The notes under the pieces are model-generated. The model saw nothing but the letters and a program-made list of their open reading frames with translations, was not told the DNA's origin and did not search any database. Of a DNA stretch of 64,000 nt, positions 1-7,697 are shown piece after piece. Numbering within the stretch: the first letter of the stretch is position 1; every line of letters starts with the position of its first letter. The translations under genes were made by a program, and so were the position numbers. This DNA comes from Deinococcus alpinitundrae (GTDB lineage: Bacteria; Deinococcota; Deinococci; Deinococcales; Deinococcaceae): the NCBI RefSeq assembly GCF_009982895.1, contig NZ_WXZL01000016.1, forward strand, positions 1 through 64,000, in the 5' to 3' direction.

Positions 1-39
1 TTTGAACTCGGCGGTGTACTCGTGTTTGCTGGCAGTCAT
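1..39 (-). CDS. IS3-family transposase OrfA, N-terminal 13 residues (runs off window)
   Basis: Reading leftwards from an ATG at 39 gives [13 protein letters not shown], typical of the first residues of IS3-family OrfA, which opens with a helix-turn-helix domain. A GGAG ribosome-binding site lies at 47-50 (minus strand). The rest is outside the window, so intactness is unknown. The left end of this IS probably lies around 84-92, where the neighbouring IS5 fragment stops. Confidence 0.6.
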   Translation of the reverse strand, partial: MTASKHEYTAEFK

Positions 40-92
40 GTCAGTCTCCATTGTCGATCAGACTGAACTCCTCCTCCACAACACCGTAGCAA

Positions 93-274
93 GATCACCT
101 CCCGCAGCGGAAATTTCCGCTGCGGGGCATCCTCAGGGGTCAACGCCAGGTACGGCAATAGAAAGTGGTCCGTCTCGTCATCGACATCACTCGGGTACGT
201 GCGGCGATCCATCACCCCAGTTTGCCAGCGGCAAAATCATTCAGCTAAATTTCAATCACGTCTCAACCAGCCTC
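93..274 (-). mobile_element. IS5-family (IS427-like) element, 5' remnant with truncated transposase
   Basis: An ATG at 212 (minus strand) opens a reading frame starting [12 protein letters not shown] and continuing to PLREV near position 96. This resembles the N-terminus of IS5/IS427-group DDE transposases. After about 40 residues the similarity stops and the frame runs into unrelated sequence leading to the IS3 gene. The outer end looks like the terminal inverted repeat GAGGCTGGTTGAGA (274-261), next to a CTAG that fits the TA-type target of this group. I infer that the IS3 element inserted into this copy, or that a deletion joined the two. Confidence 0.6.
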
Positions 275-578
275 TAGGCTGGAAATGGGTAGGTTCTGGA
301 GTCGTCACACACTCAGAACACTGCCCCTCTTGCTGCCAGACCGTGAGAAAGTGACCTCTTCAGTCGTCCCCACTGGGCGCGGTTGGACAAAGGTGTCCGG
401 TACTGAGACCGGCAGGTATTCGATGATGAACTGGAAGAGGCCGCCGCCATGATCGCCGGTCTGATGTAGCAGACTTTGGAGCAAGGCATAAGCGTGGCAA
501 GGGTGAACATAGGAAAGTCGAACTGTAGAAACGAGCGCAGGGTGGGAAAACGTTCGGAGGGCAAGCGAGAGAAATGAC
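275..578. other. Intergenic stretch, no recognisable gene
   Basis: About 300 bases of lower GC than the rest of the window. A minus-strand frame of 83 codons is open at 313-564 but its composition is not protein-like and I recognise nothing in it. There is no tRNA 5' half here, which matters for interpreting the tRNA fragment that follows. Confidence 0.5.
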
Positions 579-613
579 CTTCTAAGCGGTCGCTCAGTGG
601 TTCGAATCCACTA

Positions 614-1598
614 GAGCATTTGTCACAATAGAACCTGGGGATGGGCGTGTTTGAACCAGTGTTCGATCTCCAAGCGCTTCACAGCGTCTAAAGCGCTGCC
701 AATAGCGTTGAGCAAGTCGGGAACGACCCGCCAGGTACCACCGCGCACCAGGGCTTTGATTTTGGAGAACATCAACGCAATGGGATTGAAATCCGGACTG
801 TACAGTGAGGTGAATAGCATCTCGCCGCCCTGAGCTTCGATGAGCGTCCGAATGGACGCTCGGTGATGGGAGGACAGGTTGTCCAGCACAACGACTTGTC
901 CCTTGTGAAGCGTTGGACAGAGCATGTCTCTGACATCCCACTCAAAGACCTCACCATCCAACGCGCCGTCAATGACCATGGCGGCCTGCGGACCAGCCAA
1001 GCGCAGTGAACAGATCAACGTTTGATTTCTCCCATGATTCCTCGGCACTCGGTCAAGCGCCCGCTCATGACTGGGAGCACGCCCATCACCACGCGTCATC
1101 GCGAGATGGAAGCCACGCTCATCCAGAAAAACCAGACGGTTGGGTTGCTCAAGGGAGGGCGCGAGAGCGTTGAGGAACTGCGTTTGCAGTTCCTCACGGT
1201 GTTCTCTGGCGACCAGCGTTTTTTTATGGGTGATCTTGTGGCGGCGAAAGACGCGGTCAACCGTTTTAGAACTGATCTTCAACCCTGTGGCGGCTTCCAG
1301 CAGGTCTGCATGCTCTTGCAGGGTTGCGTCTCGGTGGGTCTCGAGCTGCGCAAGCAGCTGTTGCTCGTGGCGGGCCGTCACCGTGCGGTGACGGCCCGTC
1401 GGCTTGGTAACAATGTGCAGGGTGTTCTGGCGGTGACGTTTCAGATAATTTTTGACGGTATCGACATGCACAGAGAAATATTTCGCCGCTTCGTCCGGCG
1501 AAGCACCCTCCAGTACCAGGGCGACAATCCGAGTCCGAAGCTCCAAGCTCTATCCACGGACCCCCACCGTATTCATGCAGCTATTATGTCAAATGCTC
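614..1598 (-). mobile_element. Complete IS630-family insertion sequence, 985 bp
   Basis: The ends are inverted repeats GAGCATTTGTCACAATAG (614-631) and, on the other strand, GAGCATTTGACATAATAG (1598-1581), matching at 16 of 18 positions. They are flanked by TA at 612-613 and 1599-1600, the expected TA target duplication. The element sits inside the T-stem/acceptor junction of the tRNA fragment. It encodes one transposase on the minus strand. Confidence 0.85.
623..1546 (-). CDS. IS630-family transposase, probably inactive
   Basis: 307 residues from a TTG. An N-terminal helix-turn-helix region precedes a DDE domain with the first Asp in VFLDERGF, the second in VVLDNLSSHH and the usual third block YSPDFNPI. 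In that block the residue after NPI, normally the catalytic Glu, is Ala257 (codon GCG at 778-776). An in-frame ATG at 1576 is followed eight codons later by TAG (1552-1550), leaving only the weak TTG as a start. Both lesions suggest that the copy cannot move itself. Family assignment is firm; loss of activity is inferred from the missing Glu. Confidence 0.8.
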   Translation of the reverse strand: MELRTRIVALVLEGASPDEAAKYFSVHVDTVKNYLKRHRQNTLHIVTKPTGRHRTVTARHEQQLLAQLETHRDATLQEHADLLEAATGLKISSKTVDRVFRRHKITHKKTLVAREHREELQTQFLNALAPSLEQPNRLVFLDERGFHLAMTRGDGRAPSHERALDRVPRNHGRNQTLICSLRLAGPQAAMVIDGALDGEVFEWDVRDMLCPTLHKGQVVVLDNLSSHHRASIRTLIEAQGGEMLFTSLYSPDFNPIALMFSKIKALVRGGTWRVVPDLLNAIGSALDAVKRLEIEHWFKHAHPQVLL

Positions 1599-1618
1599 TA
1601 GGGTGCACCACATAGAAT

Positions 1619-1639
1619 CCCGTTTCAGACGGGGTTTTT
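1619..1639 (+). terminator. Intrinsic terminator after the tRNA fragment
   Basis: Stem CCCGT (1619-1623) / ACGGG (1629-1633) with a 5-nt loop, then a T-run at 1635-1639. It follows the CCA end of the tRNA fragment by 8 nt, so it is probably the original tRNA terminator. Confidence 0.75.
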
Positions 1640-1707
1640 GCTTTGATTCGGATACCGGGCTTCTGGGGAGCGCGTGGCCGAGCGGGTCCTGCGGGAGAAT
1701 GGCCGAC

Positions 1708-2214
1708 ATGGATCAGCCCACACTCCGTCGCCTGCGCCCCGGTGACGAGGAAGCCGCCGTGCGCTGGGCTGCCGACGAAGAGTTCTGCCGCGCCGCTGAC
1801 TGGACGCTGAACCTCGCGCCAGACAGGGTACGTGAACACTGGCGCAGCATGATTGCTGAATCCGGTCCGGACTTTCTCCGCCTGGGTATAGAACTGAACG
1901 GCGTACTGGCGGGCCACGTTGATCTGGCTTTCCTCACCGTCCACTCGGGCGAGTTCGGCATCGGCATCGGACGTCCATACTGGCGGCAGGGCCTCGGACT
2001 GACGGCAGGGAGGTTGCTGCTCTCGCACGCCCTTGAGGTGTTGAAGCTCCAGGAAGTTACGGCCACCGTTCACGCGCCGAATCTGCCCTCGCACGCGCTC
2101 ATGCGGCGGCTGGGCTTCGTGGAGGAGGGCGAGGCGGAGCCGGAGCCGTATCAGGGTGCGGTGGTGGCGGTGACGCGGTACGTGGTGAGGCGAACAGCTG
2201 GGCGGGCCAGGTAA
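1708..2214 (+). CDS. GNAT-family N-acetyltransferase
   Basis: 168 residues. The RimJ/RimL-like GNAT fold is suggested by the central strand-turn FGIGIGRPYWRQGLGL (acetyl-CoA-binding motif A) and the C-terminal VHAPNLPSHALMRRLGF, the usual motif B with its conserved Asn and Gly-Phe. Substrate unknown. An ATG at 1699 is only one base from the GGGAG at 1693-1697, whereas the ATG at 1708 is about 10 nt away, so I prefer 1708. It is the first backbone gene to the right of the tRNA scar. Confidence 0.75.
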   Translation: MDQPTLRRLRPGDEEAAVRWAADEEFCRAADWTLNLAPDRVREHWRSMIAESGPDFLRLGIELNGVLAGHVDLAFLTVHSGEFGIGIGRPYWRQGLGLTAGRLLLSHALEVLKLQEVTATVHAPNLPSHALMRRLGFVEEGEAEPEPYQGAVVAVTRYVVRRTAGRAR

Positions 2215-2296
2215 AAAGTCAGGCTGGAGACAGGTGATTCGGGTCCGCCGGGCTGTCGGGCATCAGGGAAGGTGTGGGAGCAGGCGTCAACACGAG

Positions 2297-3235
2297 TCAT
2301 GGTGGAGAGAGGACGTTCAGGCGAGCCGCTTCCTCGCCGTGAGCGCGCAACAGATGCGCCCACAGCCCTTCCAATTCGCCGTACGCTGCGCCCTTCCCGC
2401 GCAGCTCATCCGGCGTCAGGGGACCGTACACCGGCTCAGCCGCCCGCAACATCTCGCGCATGAAGACGCTGTCGCCTGGCACGTCTAGCGCCCCACCCAT
2501 GCGCCCCAGCCCGCGCAGCAGGATAAACGAGGCCGACCACGCGCCGATGCCGTACAGCCCCAGCAGCCAGGCCCGGATCTCGGCGTCAGGAGCGGTTTTG
2601 AGCCAGGTTTCGCTGACCGTCTGAAACCCGGCCACCACTGCCGCCAGCGCCCTGCTCTTGCGGGGGTTGCCCAGCACGGCGTCTAGTGCTGCCGCGTCTG
2701 TGGGCAGATCCGCCGCCTCGGGGAAGGCGCTCAGGTGCTGGCCGTCCACGTCCAGGCTGCCGCCGAACTGTGCGGTGAGGTCTTGCTTGGCACGGCGGGC
2801 CGCGTTCAGCGGCGAGCGCTGCGAAAGCACGGCCCAGGCCGCGTTCTCGAACGGTGTGAGGAACTTGACGTGGTGGTAGCCGTCTGCGGCGTCCAGCACC
2901 TTCAGGAAGGTTGGATCGTGGGCTGCCCTGGCCCGCAGCGCTGCCGGGTCGTCGTCCAGACTTAGAAAAAAGCGCAGGCGTTCCAGCAAGCGCTCGGCCT
3001 GCGCCTTACCAAGTGACCCTGGGCTGAACAGTTCGGCGGCCAGTTTCGGGTCGGCGGGCGGGCCGTGCTGCGTGATCCGGAAGGCGATTGTTTGTTGGCC
3101 CAAACGGGTGGCCTTGAGCAGAGCGGCGTCGGTCGTCTGCTCCCCCTGCATCGGGGAAAAACCCCTCAGGAAAGCGAGGCTGCGTTGGAGATCAAACGGC
3201 GGTGCGGCGGGCAGAGGGTGCGTTGAGCGGTGCAT
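2297..3235 (-). CDS. alkA: DNA-3-methyladenine glycosylase II (AlkA-type, HhH-GPD)
   Basis: 312 residues. Base-excision repair glycosylase expected to remove alkylated purines. The helix-hairpin-helix and catalytic region are clear: LLGLYGIGAWSASFILLRG followed by a Gly/Pro loop with Asp255 in VPGDS as the catalytic Asp of the superfamily. The frame is open far upstream, but the part before Met at 3235 is low-complexity and overlaps the divergent htrA-like gene, so 3235 is the start. It lies divergent to the HtrA-like gene and near ung and topoisomerase IB. Exact substrate range cannot be told from sequence. Confidence 0.85.
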   Translation of the reverse strand: MHRSTHPLPAAPPFDLQRSLAFLRGFSPMQGEQTTDAALLKATRLGQQTIAFRITQHGPPADPKLAAELFSPGSLGKAQAERLLERLRFFLSLDDDPAALRARAAHDPTFLKVLDAADGYHHVKFLTPFENAAWAVLSQRSPLNAARRAKQDLTAQFGGSLDVDGQHLSAFPEAADLPTDAAALDAVLGNPRKSRALAAVVAGFQTVSETWLKTAPDAEIRAWLLGLYGIGAWSASFILLRGLGRMGGALDVPGDSVFMREMLRAAEPVYGPLTPDELRGKGAAYGELEGLWAHLLRAHGEEAARLNVLSPP

Positions 3236-3347
3236 AACCCAGTGTCCTGCCGGGAAGTGACAACCCCCTGTCAGGAGTGCCCTCCCCGAACGGCTAGCCC
3301 ACCATTCGGCGGAAGTCGTGCGGTCCACAAAAGCGCACCATAGCGCC

Positions 3348-4442
3348 ATGACCAAGAATACTTTTTCAGATCTGTCCGAAGCGCTCGCCAGCGCTGTTTC
3401 CCAAACTTCCCAATCGGTCGTGACGGTGCTCTCGGGCCGTCCCATCAGCGGCGTCGTCACTGCCGACAACGAAATTCTGACGGTGGCCCATGTGCTGCCC
3501 GGCGACGAGGTGCAGGTCCGCACCCCCGATGGCCGTGAACTGACCGCGCAGGTGGTGGGCCGCCAGCACGCCAGCGATCTGGCCCTGCTGCGCGTGGCCG
3601 ACCTGAACATGCCGCCCGTGACTGCCAGCCAGGGCGCGCAGGTCGGCGAACTGCTCAGCGTGGTGGCCCGCCCGGAGCGCGGGGTGCAAGCGGCGCTGGG
3701 CTTTCTCGGCGCGGCACTGCCGGAGCGCGGTTTCATGCCCACCGGGGCCACGCCGTTCCGGGGTGTGTCGGGCGGCGGCGTCTTCGACGCGCGCGGCGGC
3801 CTGATCGGTCTTGCCAACGCGGGCCTGTCGCGCGGCGAACTGCTGGCCGTGCCTGCCGAGCGCGCCCTCAGGGTGGCGGGTCTGCTCTCCCGCGATGGCC
3901 GGGTACCGCAGGGCTACCTTGGCATCGGTACCCAGCCGGTACACTTCCCGGAACAAGCCCAGCCGGAACAGGTCCAGCCCGGGCAGACACCGCCGGAAGC
4001 GGGGCAGCCCACGGCTGGAGCCGGAGGTGCCGCTTCCGGGCGCGGCGAACGCGGCCGGAACCGGGAAGGCCGGGGCGGTCCCTGGGGCCGGGAAGGTGCA
4101 GGCCGCGAAGGACCTGGCCGTGAAGCCTGGGGACGCGGTGGCCGGGGCGGCTGGAATGGGCGCGGTTGGAGCGAACGGGGCTGGGACGGGCGCGGGGGTC
4201 CGGGCGGTGGGCCGCGCCGGGGCAAGATCGGCCTGACGGTGGTGCAGGTCGAACCGGCCAGCCCTGCCCAGCTTGCCGGAATCATGCTCGGCGACGTGGT
4301 GTTGACGTTGGGCGGCTTGCCGATTCACCATCCGGTGCAGTTGCTCGACGCTGTGCGTGACCGGGCTGGTGAAACGCTGACGCTGGGTTTGCTGCGCGGC
4401 GGCAGCCAGCAGGACGTGTCCGTGACGCTGGGAGAGCGTTAA
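3348..4442 (+). CDS. HtrA-like trypsin-fold serine protease with PDZ domain and Gly/Arg/Trp-rich linker
   Basis: 364 residues. Protease domain about 20-190 with a full triad: His48 (TVAHVL), Asp77 (ASDLALL) and Ser141 (GVSGGGVF, a variant of GNSGG). The C-terminal PDZ domain spans about 293-364. Between them, residues 197-292 form a low-complexity linker: a Pro/Gln-rich part, then from about 224 a Gly/Arg/Trp-rich part with many RGG- and GRG-like units. There is no signal peptide or N-terminal membrane helix, unlike classical periplasmic DegP, so I infer a cytosolic protein. Start 3348 is chosen over the upstream in-frame ATG at 3318, which adds a short unconserved-looking leader. Confidence 0.8.
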   Translation: MTKNTFSDLSEALASAVSQTSQSVVTVLSGRPISGVVTADNEILTVAHVLPGDEVQVRTPDGRELTAQVVGRQHASDLALLRVADLNMPPVTASQGAQVGELLSVVARPERGVQAALGFLGAALPERGFMPTGATPFRGVSGGGVFDARGGLIGLANAGLSRGELLAVPAERALRVAGLLSRDGRVPQGYLGIGTQPVHFPEQAQPEQVQPGQTPPEAGQPTAGAGGAASGRGERGRNREGRGGPWGREGAGREGPGREAWGRGGRGGWNGRGWSERGWDGRGGPGGGPRRGKIGLTVVQVEPASPAQLAGIMLGDVVLTLGGLPIHHPVQLLDAVRDRAGETLTLGLLRGGSQQDVSVTLGER

Positions 4443-4482
4443 ACCGGCCTCGCCCGGCTTCAAACGTGCGAGGCTTGACGCT

Positions 4483-5106
4483 GTGCTGAGTGCCCTTTTC
4501 GCTGATCTGCGCGTTCACATCGGCGTGCGCTCTCCCGCTGCGGCGGCGGGGGTGCGCGCCTTTGTGCTGGAAGCGGGCCTGAGTCTCGCGGCGAGCGTCC
4601 GCGAGGCCGACGTGGTGGTGCTCGACGACGCGGCCCTGCACGATCTGGACGCCCTGAGTGATTTTTCCGGCGGTGTGGTGGCGCTCGGCGGGCCGGTGTG
4701 GGCCAACGCGCTCTGCGAACTGGGCCTGTCCGGCTGGGCCGCCCTGCCGCCGGACGCTGGGCCGACCGAATTGGTGGCGGGCGTGCTGGCGGCGGCGACT
4801 GGACTGGCGGCGGTGAGCGCGGCGCAGGCCGAACGCCTCAAGCCCTATTCCGACGACGCGGAGCCGGATTCCCCCGACGACGAGCTCCTGAGCGCGCTGC
4901 CCGGCGACCTGCACCTCACCCCGCGCGAACACGAGGTGCTCGACTTGCTGGCGGCGGGCCTGAGCAACAAGCGCGCCGCCAAGCAGCTCGGCGTCAGCGA
5001 GCACACCGTCAAATTTCACGCCCAGGCCATTTACTCCAAGCTGGGTGTCTCCAGTCGCGCCGCCGCCGTGACGCGCGGGGTGCAATTGGGGCTGCTGAGC
5101 GTGTGA
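4483..5106 (+). CDS. LuxR/NarL-type transcriptional regulator with degenerate receiver-like domain
   Basis: 207 residues, GTG start. The C-terminal third is a LuxR helix-turn-helix: LTPREHEVLDLLAAGLSNK, then RAAKQLGVSEHTVKFHAQAI and a final AAAVTRG. The N-terminal part (about 1-115) has the alternating hydrophobic strands and helices of a response-regulator receiver but is very Ala-rich and shows no convincing acidic pocket or conserved Lys, so control by classical phosphorylation is doubtful. It sits 40 nt after the HtrA-like gene on the same strand. Target genes unknown. Confidence 0.75.
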   Translation: MLSALFADLRVHIGVRSPAAAAGVRAFVLEAGLSLAASVREADVVVLDDAALHDLDALSDFSGGVVALGGPVWANALCELGLSGWAALPPDAGPTELVAGVLAAATGLAAVSAAQAERLKPYSDDAEPDSPDDELLSALPGDLHLTPREHEVLDLLAAGLSNKRAAKQLGVSEHTVKFHAQAIYSKLGVSSRAAAVTRGVQLGLLSV

Positions 5107-5256
5107 GGCTGCCGGGGAAGGAGGTGTTCGCGGAACGCGGGAAAAGCGCTGGGAGCAAGGCGGTCCAGCTTCACCACTCATTCCTTTGCCTTTCCCTCAA
5201 ACCCGCCTTCATCATTTCAGACAATCGCCCGGTTTGCCCTGCGCTTTAATTCCGCC

Positions 5257-5994
5257 ATGACCGACTTCCAACCTGGCCTGTTCGGGAGCGAGGCCGACAC
5301 GGCTCCGGCTTCGGTGCCCGACCTGTCCGCGTCGTGGCAGCGAGCGCTGGCCGCCGAGTTTGCCCAGCCGTACTTTCAGACCCTGATGCGGTTCGTGGCC
5401 GCCGAGCGCGCCGCCGGTCCGGTGTTTCCCGCGCCGGAAGACGTGTTTAATGCCCTGAACCTCACCCCGCTGGACGAGGTGAAGGTGCTGATCCTGGGGC
5501 AAGATCCCTACCACGGAGCGGGTCAGGCGCAGGGGCTGGCCTTCAGCGTGCGCCCCGGCGTGCGGGTGCCGCCGAGTCTGCAAAATATTTACAAGGAGTT
5601 GCGCGACGATGTGGGCTTCTCGGTTCCCCGGCACGGCGATTTGCGTCCCTGGGCTGCCCAGGGGGTGCTGCTGCTCAATGCTGTGCTGACGGTGCGCCAG
5701 GCCGAGGCCAACAGCCACGCCGGGAAAGGCTGGGAGCCGTTTACCGACGCGGTTATCAAGGCCGTGAACGCCAAGCCCGAGCGGGTGGTCTTCGTGCTGT
5801 GGGGAGCCTACGCCCGCAAGAAGGCCAAACTGATCACCGGGCCGCAGCATGTCATCATCGAGTCGGCGCACCCCAGCCCGCTGAGCGTCACCAGATTCAT
5901 GGGGACCAAGCCATTTAGCCAGGTCAACGTGGCCCTCACAGCCGCGGGGCGCACGCCCATCGACTGGCAACTGCCGATGCAGGCAGGCGGGTAG
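5257..5994 (+). CDS. ung: Uracil-DNA glycosylase (family 1)
   Basis: 245 residues. Removes uracil from DNA. The water-activating motif GQDPYHG carries Asp83, and the C-terminal DNA-intercalation motif HPSPLS is present, both diagnostic of family 1. The length matches the family, with a short variable N-terminus. A TTTAAT-like box ends about 5 nt before the ATG, which may be a leaderless promoter. The topoisomerase IB gene begins 2 nt after the stop, so the two are probably co-transcribed. Confidence 0.95.
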   Translation: MTDFQPGLFGSEADTAPASVPDLSASWQRALAAEFAQPYFQTLMRFVAAERAAGPVFPAPEDVFNALNLTPLDEVKVLILGQDPYHGAGQAQGLAFSVRPGVRVPPSLQNIYKELRDDVGFSVPRHGDLRPWAAQGVLLLNAVLTVRQAEANSHAGKGWEPFTDAVIKAVNAKPERVVFVLWGAYARKKAKLITGPQHVIIESAHPSPLSVTRFMGTKPFSQVNVALTAAGRTPIDWQLPMQAGG

Positions 5995-5996
5995 GC

Positions 5997-7112
5997 GTGC
6001 CGTCGCGCACCGATCTGTTGCAAGACGAGTACCTGCGCCGCGAGGGCCGCGAACCGGGCAAGTTCACTTACATCTGGCCCGACGGCAGTCCCTTTACCGA
6101 CGAGGCGGCCCTGAAGCGCATTGCGGCCCTGGCGGTGCCGCCCGCGTACAAGGACGTGTTCGTCAGCCCCGACCCTGACGCCGAGGTGCAGGCGTTTGGC
6201 CGTGACGCCGCCGGTCGCCTGCAGTACCGCTACCACGCCGACTTCGTGCAGGCTGGGGCCACCAAGAAGTGGCAGCGGCTGATCCGCTTTGCCGGAGCGC
6301 TGCCCGATTTGCGCACTATGACCGCCACCGATCTGCGCCTGCCCGCTGATGGGGACGGCGGCCTCCCGCGCCGCAAGGTGCTGGCCCTGATGACCAGGCT
6401 GCTGCATGTGGCGCGCTTCCGGGTGGGCAGCGACATTTACGCCCGCACCCACCACACCTACGGCCTCTCGACTCTGCGCCAGAAGCATGTCCGGGTGGAG
6501 GGCAACACCATTTCCTTTGACTTCAAGGGCAAGCATTCGATCTGGCAGCACAAGCAGACGGTGGACAAAACGCTGGCCGCCAATCTCCGGAAACTGCTCG
6601 ATCTGCCCGGTCCCTGGCTGTTTCAGTCGGTGGACGGGGGCGTGCGCCGCCGCCTTCGTTCGGCGGACCTCAACGCTTACCTGCACGAGGTCATTGGTCC
6701 GTTTACCGCCAAGGATTTCCGGACCTGGGGCGGCACGCTGCTGGCCGCCGAATTTCTGGCCGAGGCTGGAGTCGCGGACGACGAGAAGGTGGCCCGCAAG
6801 CAGCTGATCGAGTGCGTCAGGTATGTGGCCACCGACCTCGGCAACACGCCCGCCGTCACACGCGGCAGCTACATCTGCCCGGTCATTTTCGACCGCCACC
6901 TGACGGGCAAGGTGCTCGACGACTACGAGGCCCGCGCCGCCAGGACGCCCGCATTTGAGGGCCTGACCCGCAGCGAGGCAGCGCTCAAGCGGCTGCTGGA
7001 GAGCGAGCGCTCGCTACACCGGGGCCGCCGAGCTGAGAGCTCCAGTCAGAAACAGAAGCTTCCCACAGAAAAAAGTCACCGAGAGAAAGCCCCCAAGGAG
7101 AGCGCCGCATGA
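5997..7112 (+). CDS. DNA topoisomerase IB (poxvirus type)
   Basis: 371 residues, GTG start 2 nt after ung. Relaxes supercoiled DNA by a 3'-phosphotyrosine intermediate. The catalytic core is recognisable: VARFRVGSDIYARTHHTYGL (first Arg), FDFKGKHS (Lys), AKDFRTWGGT (second Arg) and TRGSYICPVIF with Tyr292 as nucleophile. The C-terminus is a short Ser/Lys-rich tail. The next gene overlaps its stop by 4 nt. Pairing with a uracil glycosylase suggests a repair-linked operon; that is inference. Confidence 0.92.
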   Translation: MPSRTDLLQDEYLRREGREPGKFTYIWPDGSPFTDEAALKRIAALAVPPAYKDVFVSPDPDAEVQAFGRDAAGRLQYRYHADFVQAGATKKWQRLIRFAGALPDLRTMTATDLRLPADGDGGLPRRKVLALMTRLLHVARFRVGSDIYARTHHTYGLSTLRQKHVRVEGNTISFDFKGKHSIWQHKQTVDKTLAANLRKLLDLPGPWLFQSVDGGVRRRLRSADLNAYLHEVIGPFTAKDFRTWGGTLLAAEFLAEAGVADDEKVARKQLIECVRYVATDLGNTPAVTRGSYICPVIFDRHLTGKVLDDYEARAARTPAFEGLTRSEAALKRLLESERSLHRGRRAESSSQKQKLPTEKSHREKAPKESAA

Positions 7113-7621
7113 CACCCCGTCCTACCCCCGACCCCACCGCGCCCGGCCAGGAATCGGTCTGGGCCTACCCGCGCCCGCCCCGGCTGGAACACACCGGCAA
7201 ACGTCTCCAGATCTGGCTGGGCGGCGAATTGATCGCCGATACCGACTGGAGCACCGCGCCCGCCTTCCGGGTGCTGGAAACCTCGCACCCGCCCGGCTAC
7301 TACCTGCCGCCCGACGCTTTCAAGGCGGGCGTGCTCGGCCGGGCCAGCGGCAGCAGCAGCTGCGAATTCAAGGGCGCGGCGACCTACTGGACCCTGACCG
7401 GCGGTGAGCGGGTGGTGCGAGCGGCAGGGTGGAGTTATGAACGCCCCACCCTGGCCTTCCGTGAGATGGCCGGGTGCGTGGCGGTCTACGCCGGAGCGAT
7501 GGACGAGTGCCGGGTGGCCGGCGAAGTGGTCACGCCGCAGCCGGGCGAGTTTTACGGCGGCTGGATCACGGCGGACATCAAGGGGCCGTTCAAGGGCGCG
7601 CCGGGCACGATGGGCTGGTAG
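7109..7621 (+). CDS. DUF427 family protein
   Basis: 170 residues. The sequence resembles DUF427 proteins: an N-terminal segment with LEHTGKRLQIWLGGELIAD, then PGYYLPPDAF, CEFKGAATYWTL and a C-terminal AVYAGAMDEC followed by GGWITADIKGPFKG. The biochemical role of this family is not established. The ATG overlaps the topoisomerase stop (ATGA), so it is the third gene of the ung operon and likely translationally coupled. Confidence 0.85.
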   Translation: MTPRPTPDPTAPGQESVWAYPRPPRLEHTGKRLQIWLGGELIADTDWSTAPAFRVLETSHPPGYYLPPDAFKAGVLGRASGSSSCEFKGAATYWTLTGGERVVRAAGWSYERPTLAFREMAGCVAVYAGAMDECRVAGEVVTPQPGEFYGGWITADIKGPFKGAPGTMGW

Positions 7622-7684
7622 CTGGAGCGGATTGGGTGCCTGGCCCTGAGCGCCGGATGACAGAGGCCTGTCAGCAACTCAGGG

Positions 7685-7690
7685 TAAACT
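7685..7690 (+). promoter_or_regulatory. TAAACT -10 box, leaderless promoter of the Jag-like gene
   Basis: TAAACT ends 7 nt before the ATG at 7698 with no Shine-Dalgarno sequence between them, so transcription probably starts at or next to the start codon. Confidence 0.6.
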
Positions 7691-7697
7691 CGGGGGT

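Larger units (their letters stand above)
579..1610 (+). other. 3' half of tRNA-Arg(TCT), split by IS630; putative attachment-site scar
   Basis: Joining 579-613 to 1601-1610 (removing IS630 and one TA copy) gives the anticodon loop CTTCTAA, a T-arm AGTGG-TTCGAAT-CCACT, the acceptor strand AGGGTGC, A73 and an encoded CCA. A terminator follows directly. The sequence left of the anticodon loop does not pair with the 3' anticodon stem, and no D-arm or 5' acceptor strand precedes it. Homology that starts at the anticodon loop and runs to the 3' end is the usual footprint of a tyrosine integrase, so I infer the displaced 3' end of a tRNA gene beside an integrated element. It is not a functional tRNA. 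Confidence 0.65.

Noticed and set aside
2..277. Plus-strand open frame at the very start
   Set aside because: It is antisense to the IS3 orfA start and the IS5 transposase fragment, which are recognisable on the other strand.
1673..1700. tRNA-like string GTGGCCGAGCGGGT just before the first GNAT gene
   Set aside because: Resembles the start of a Leu/Ser tRNA but no anticodon arm, T-arm or CCA follows within range.
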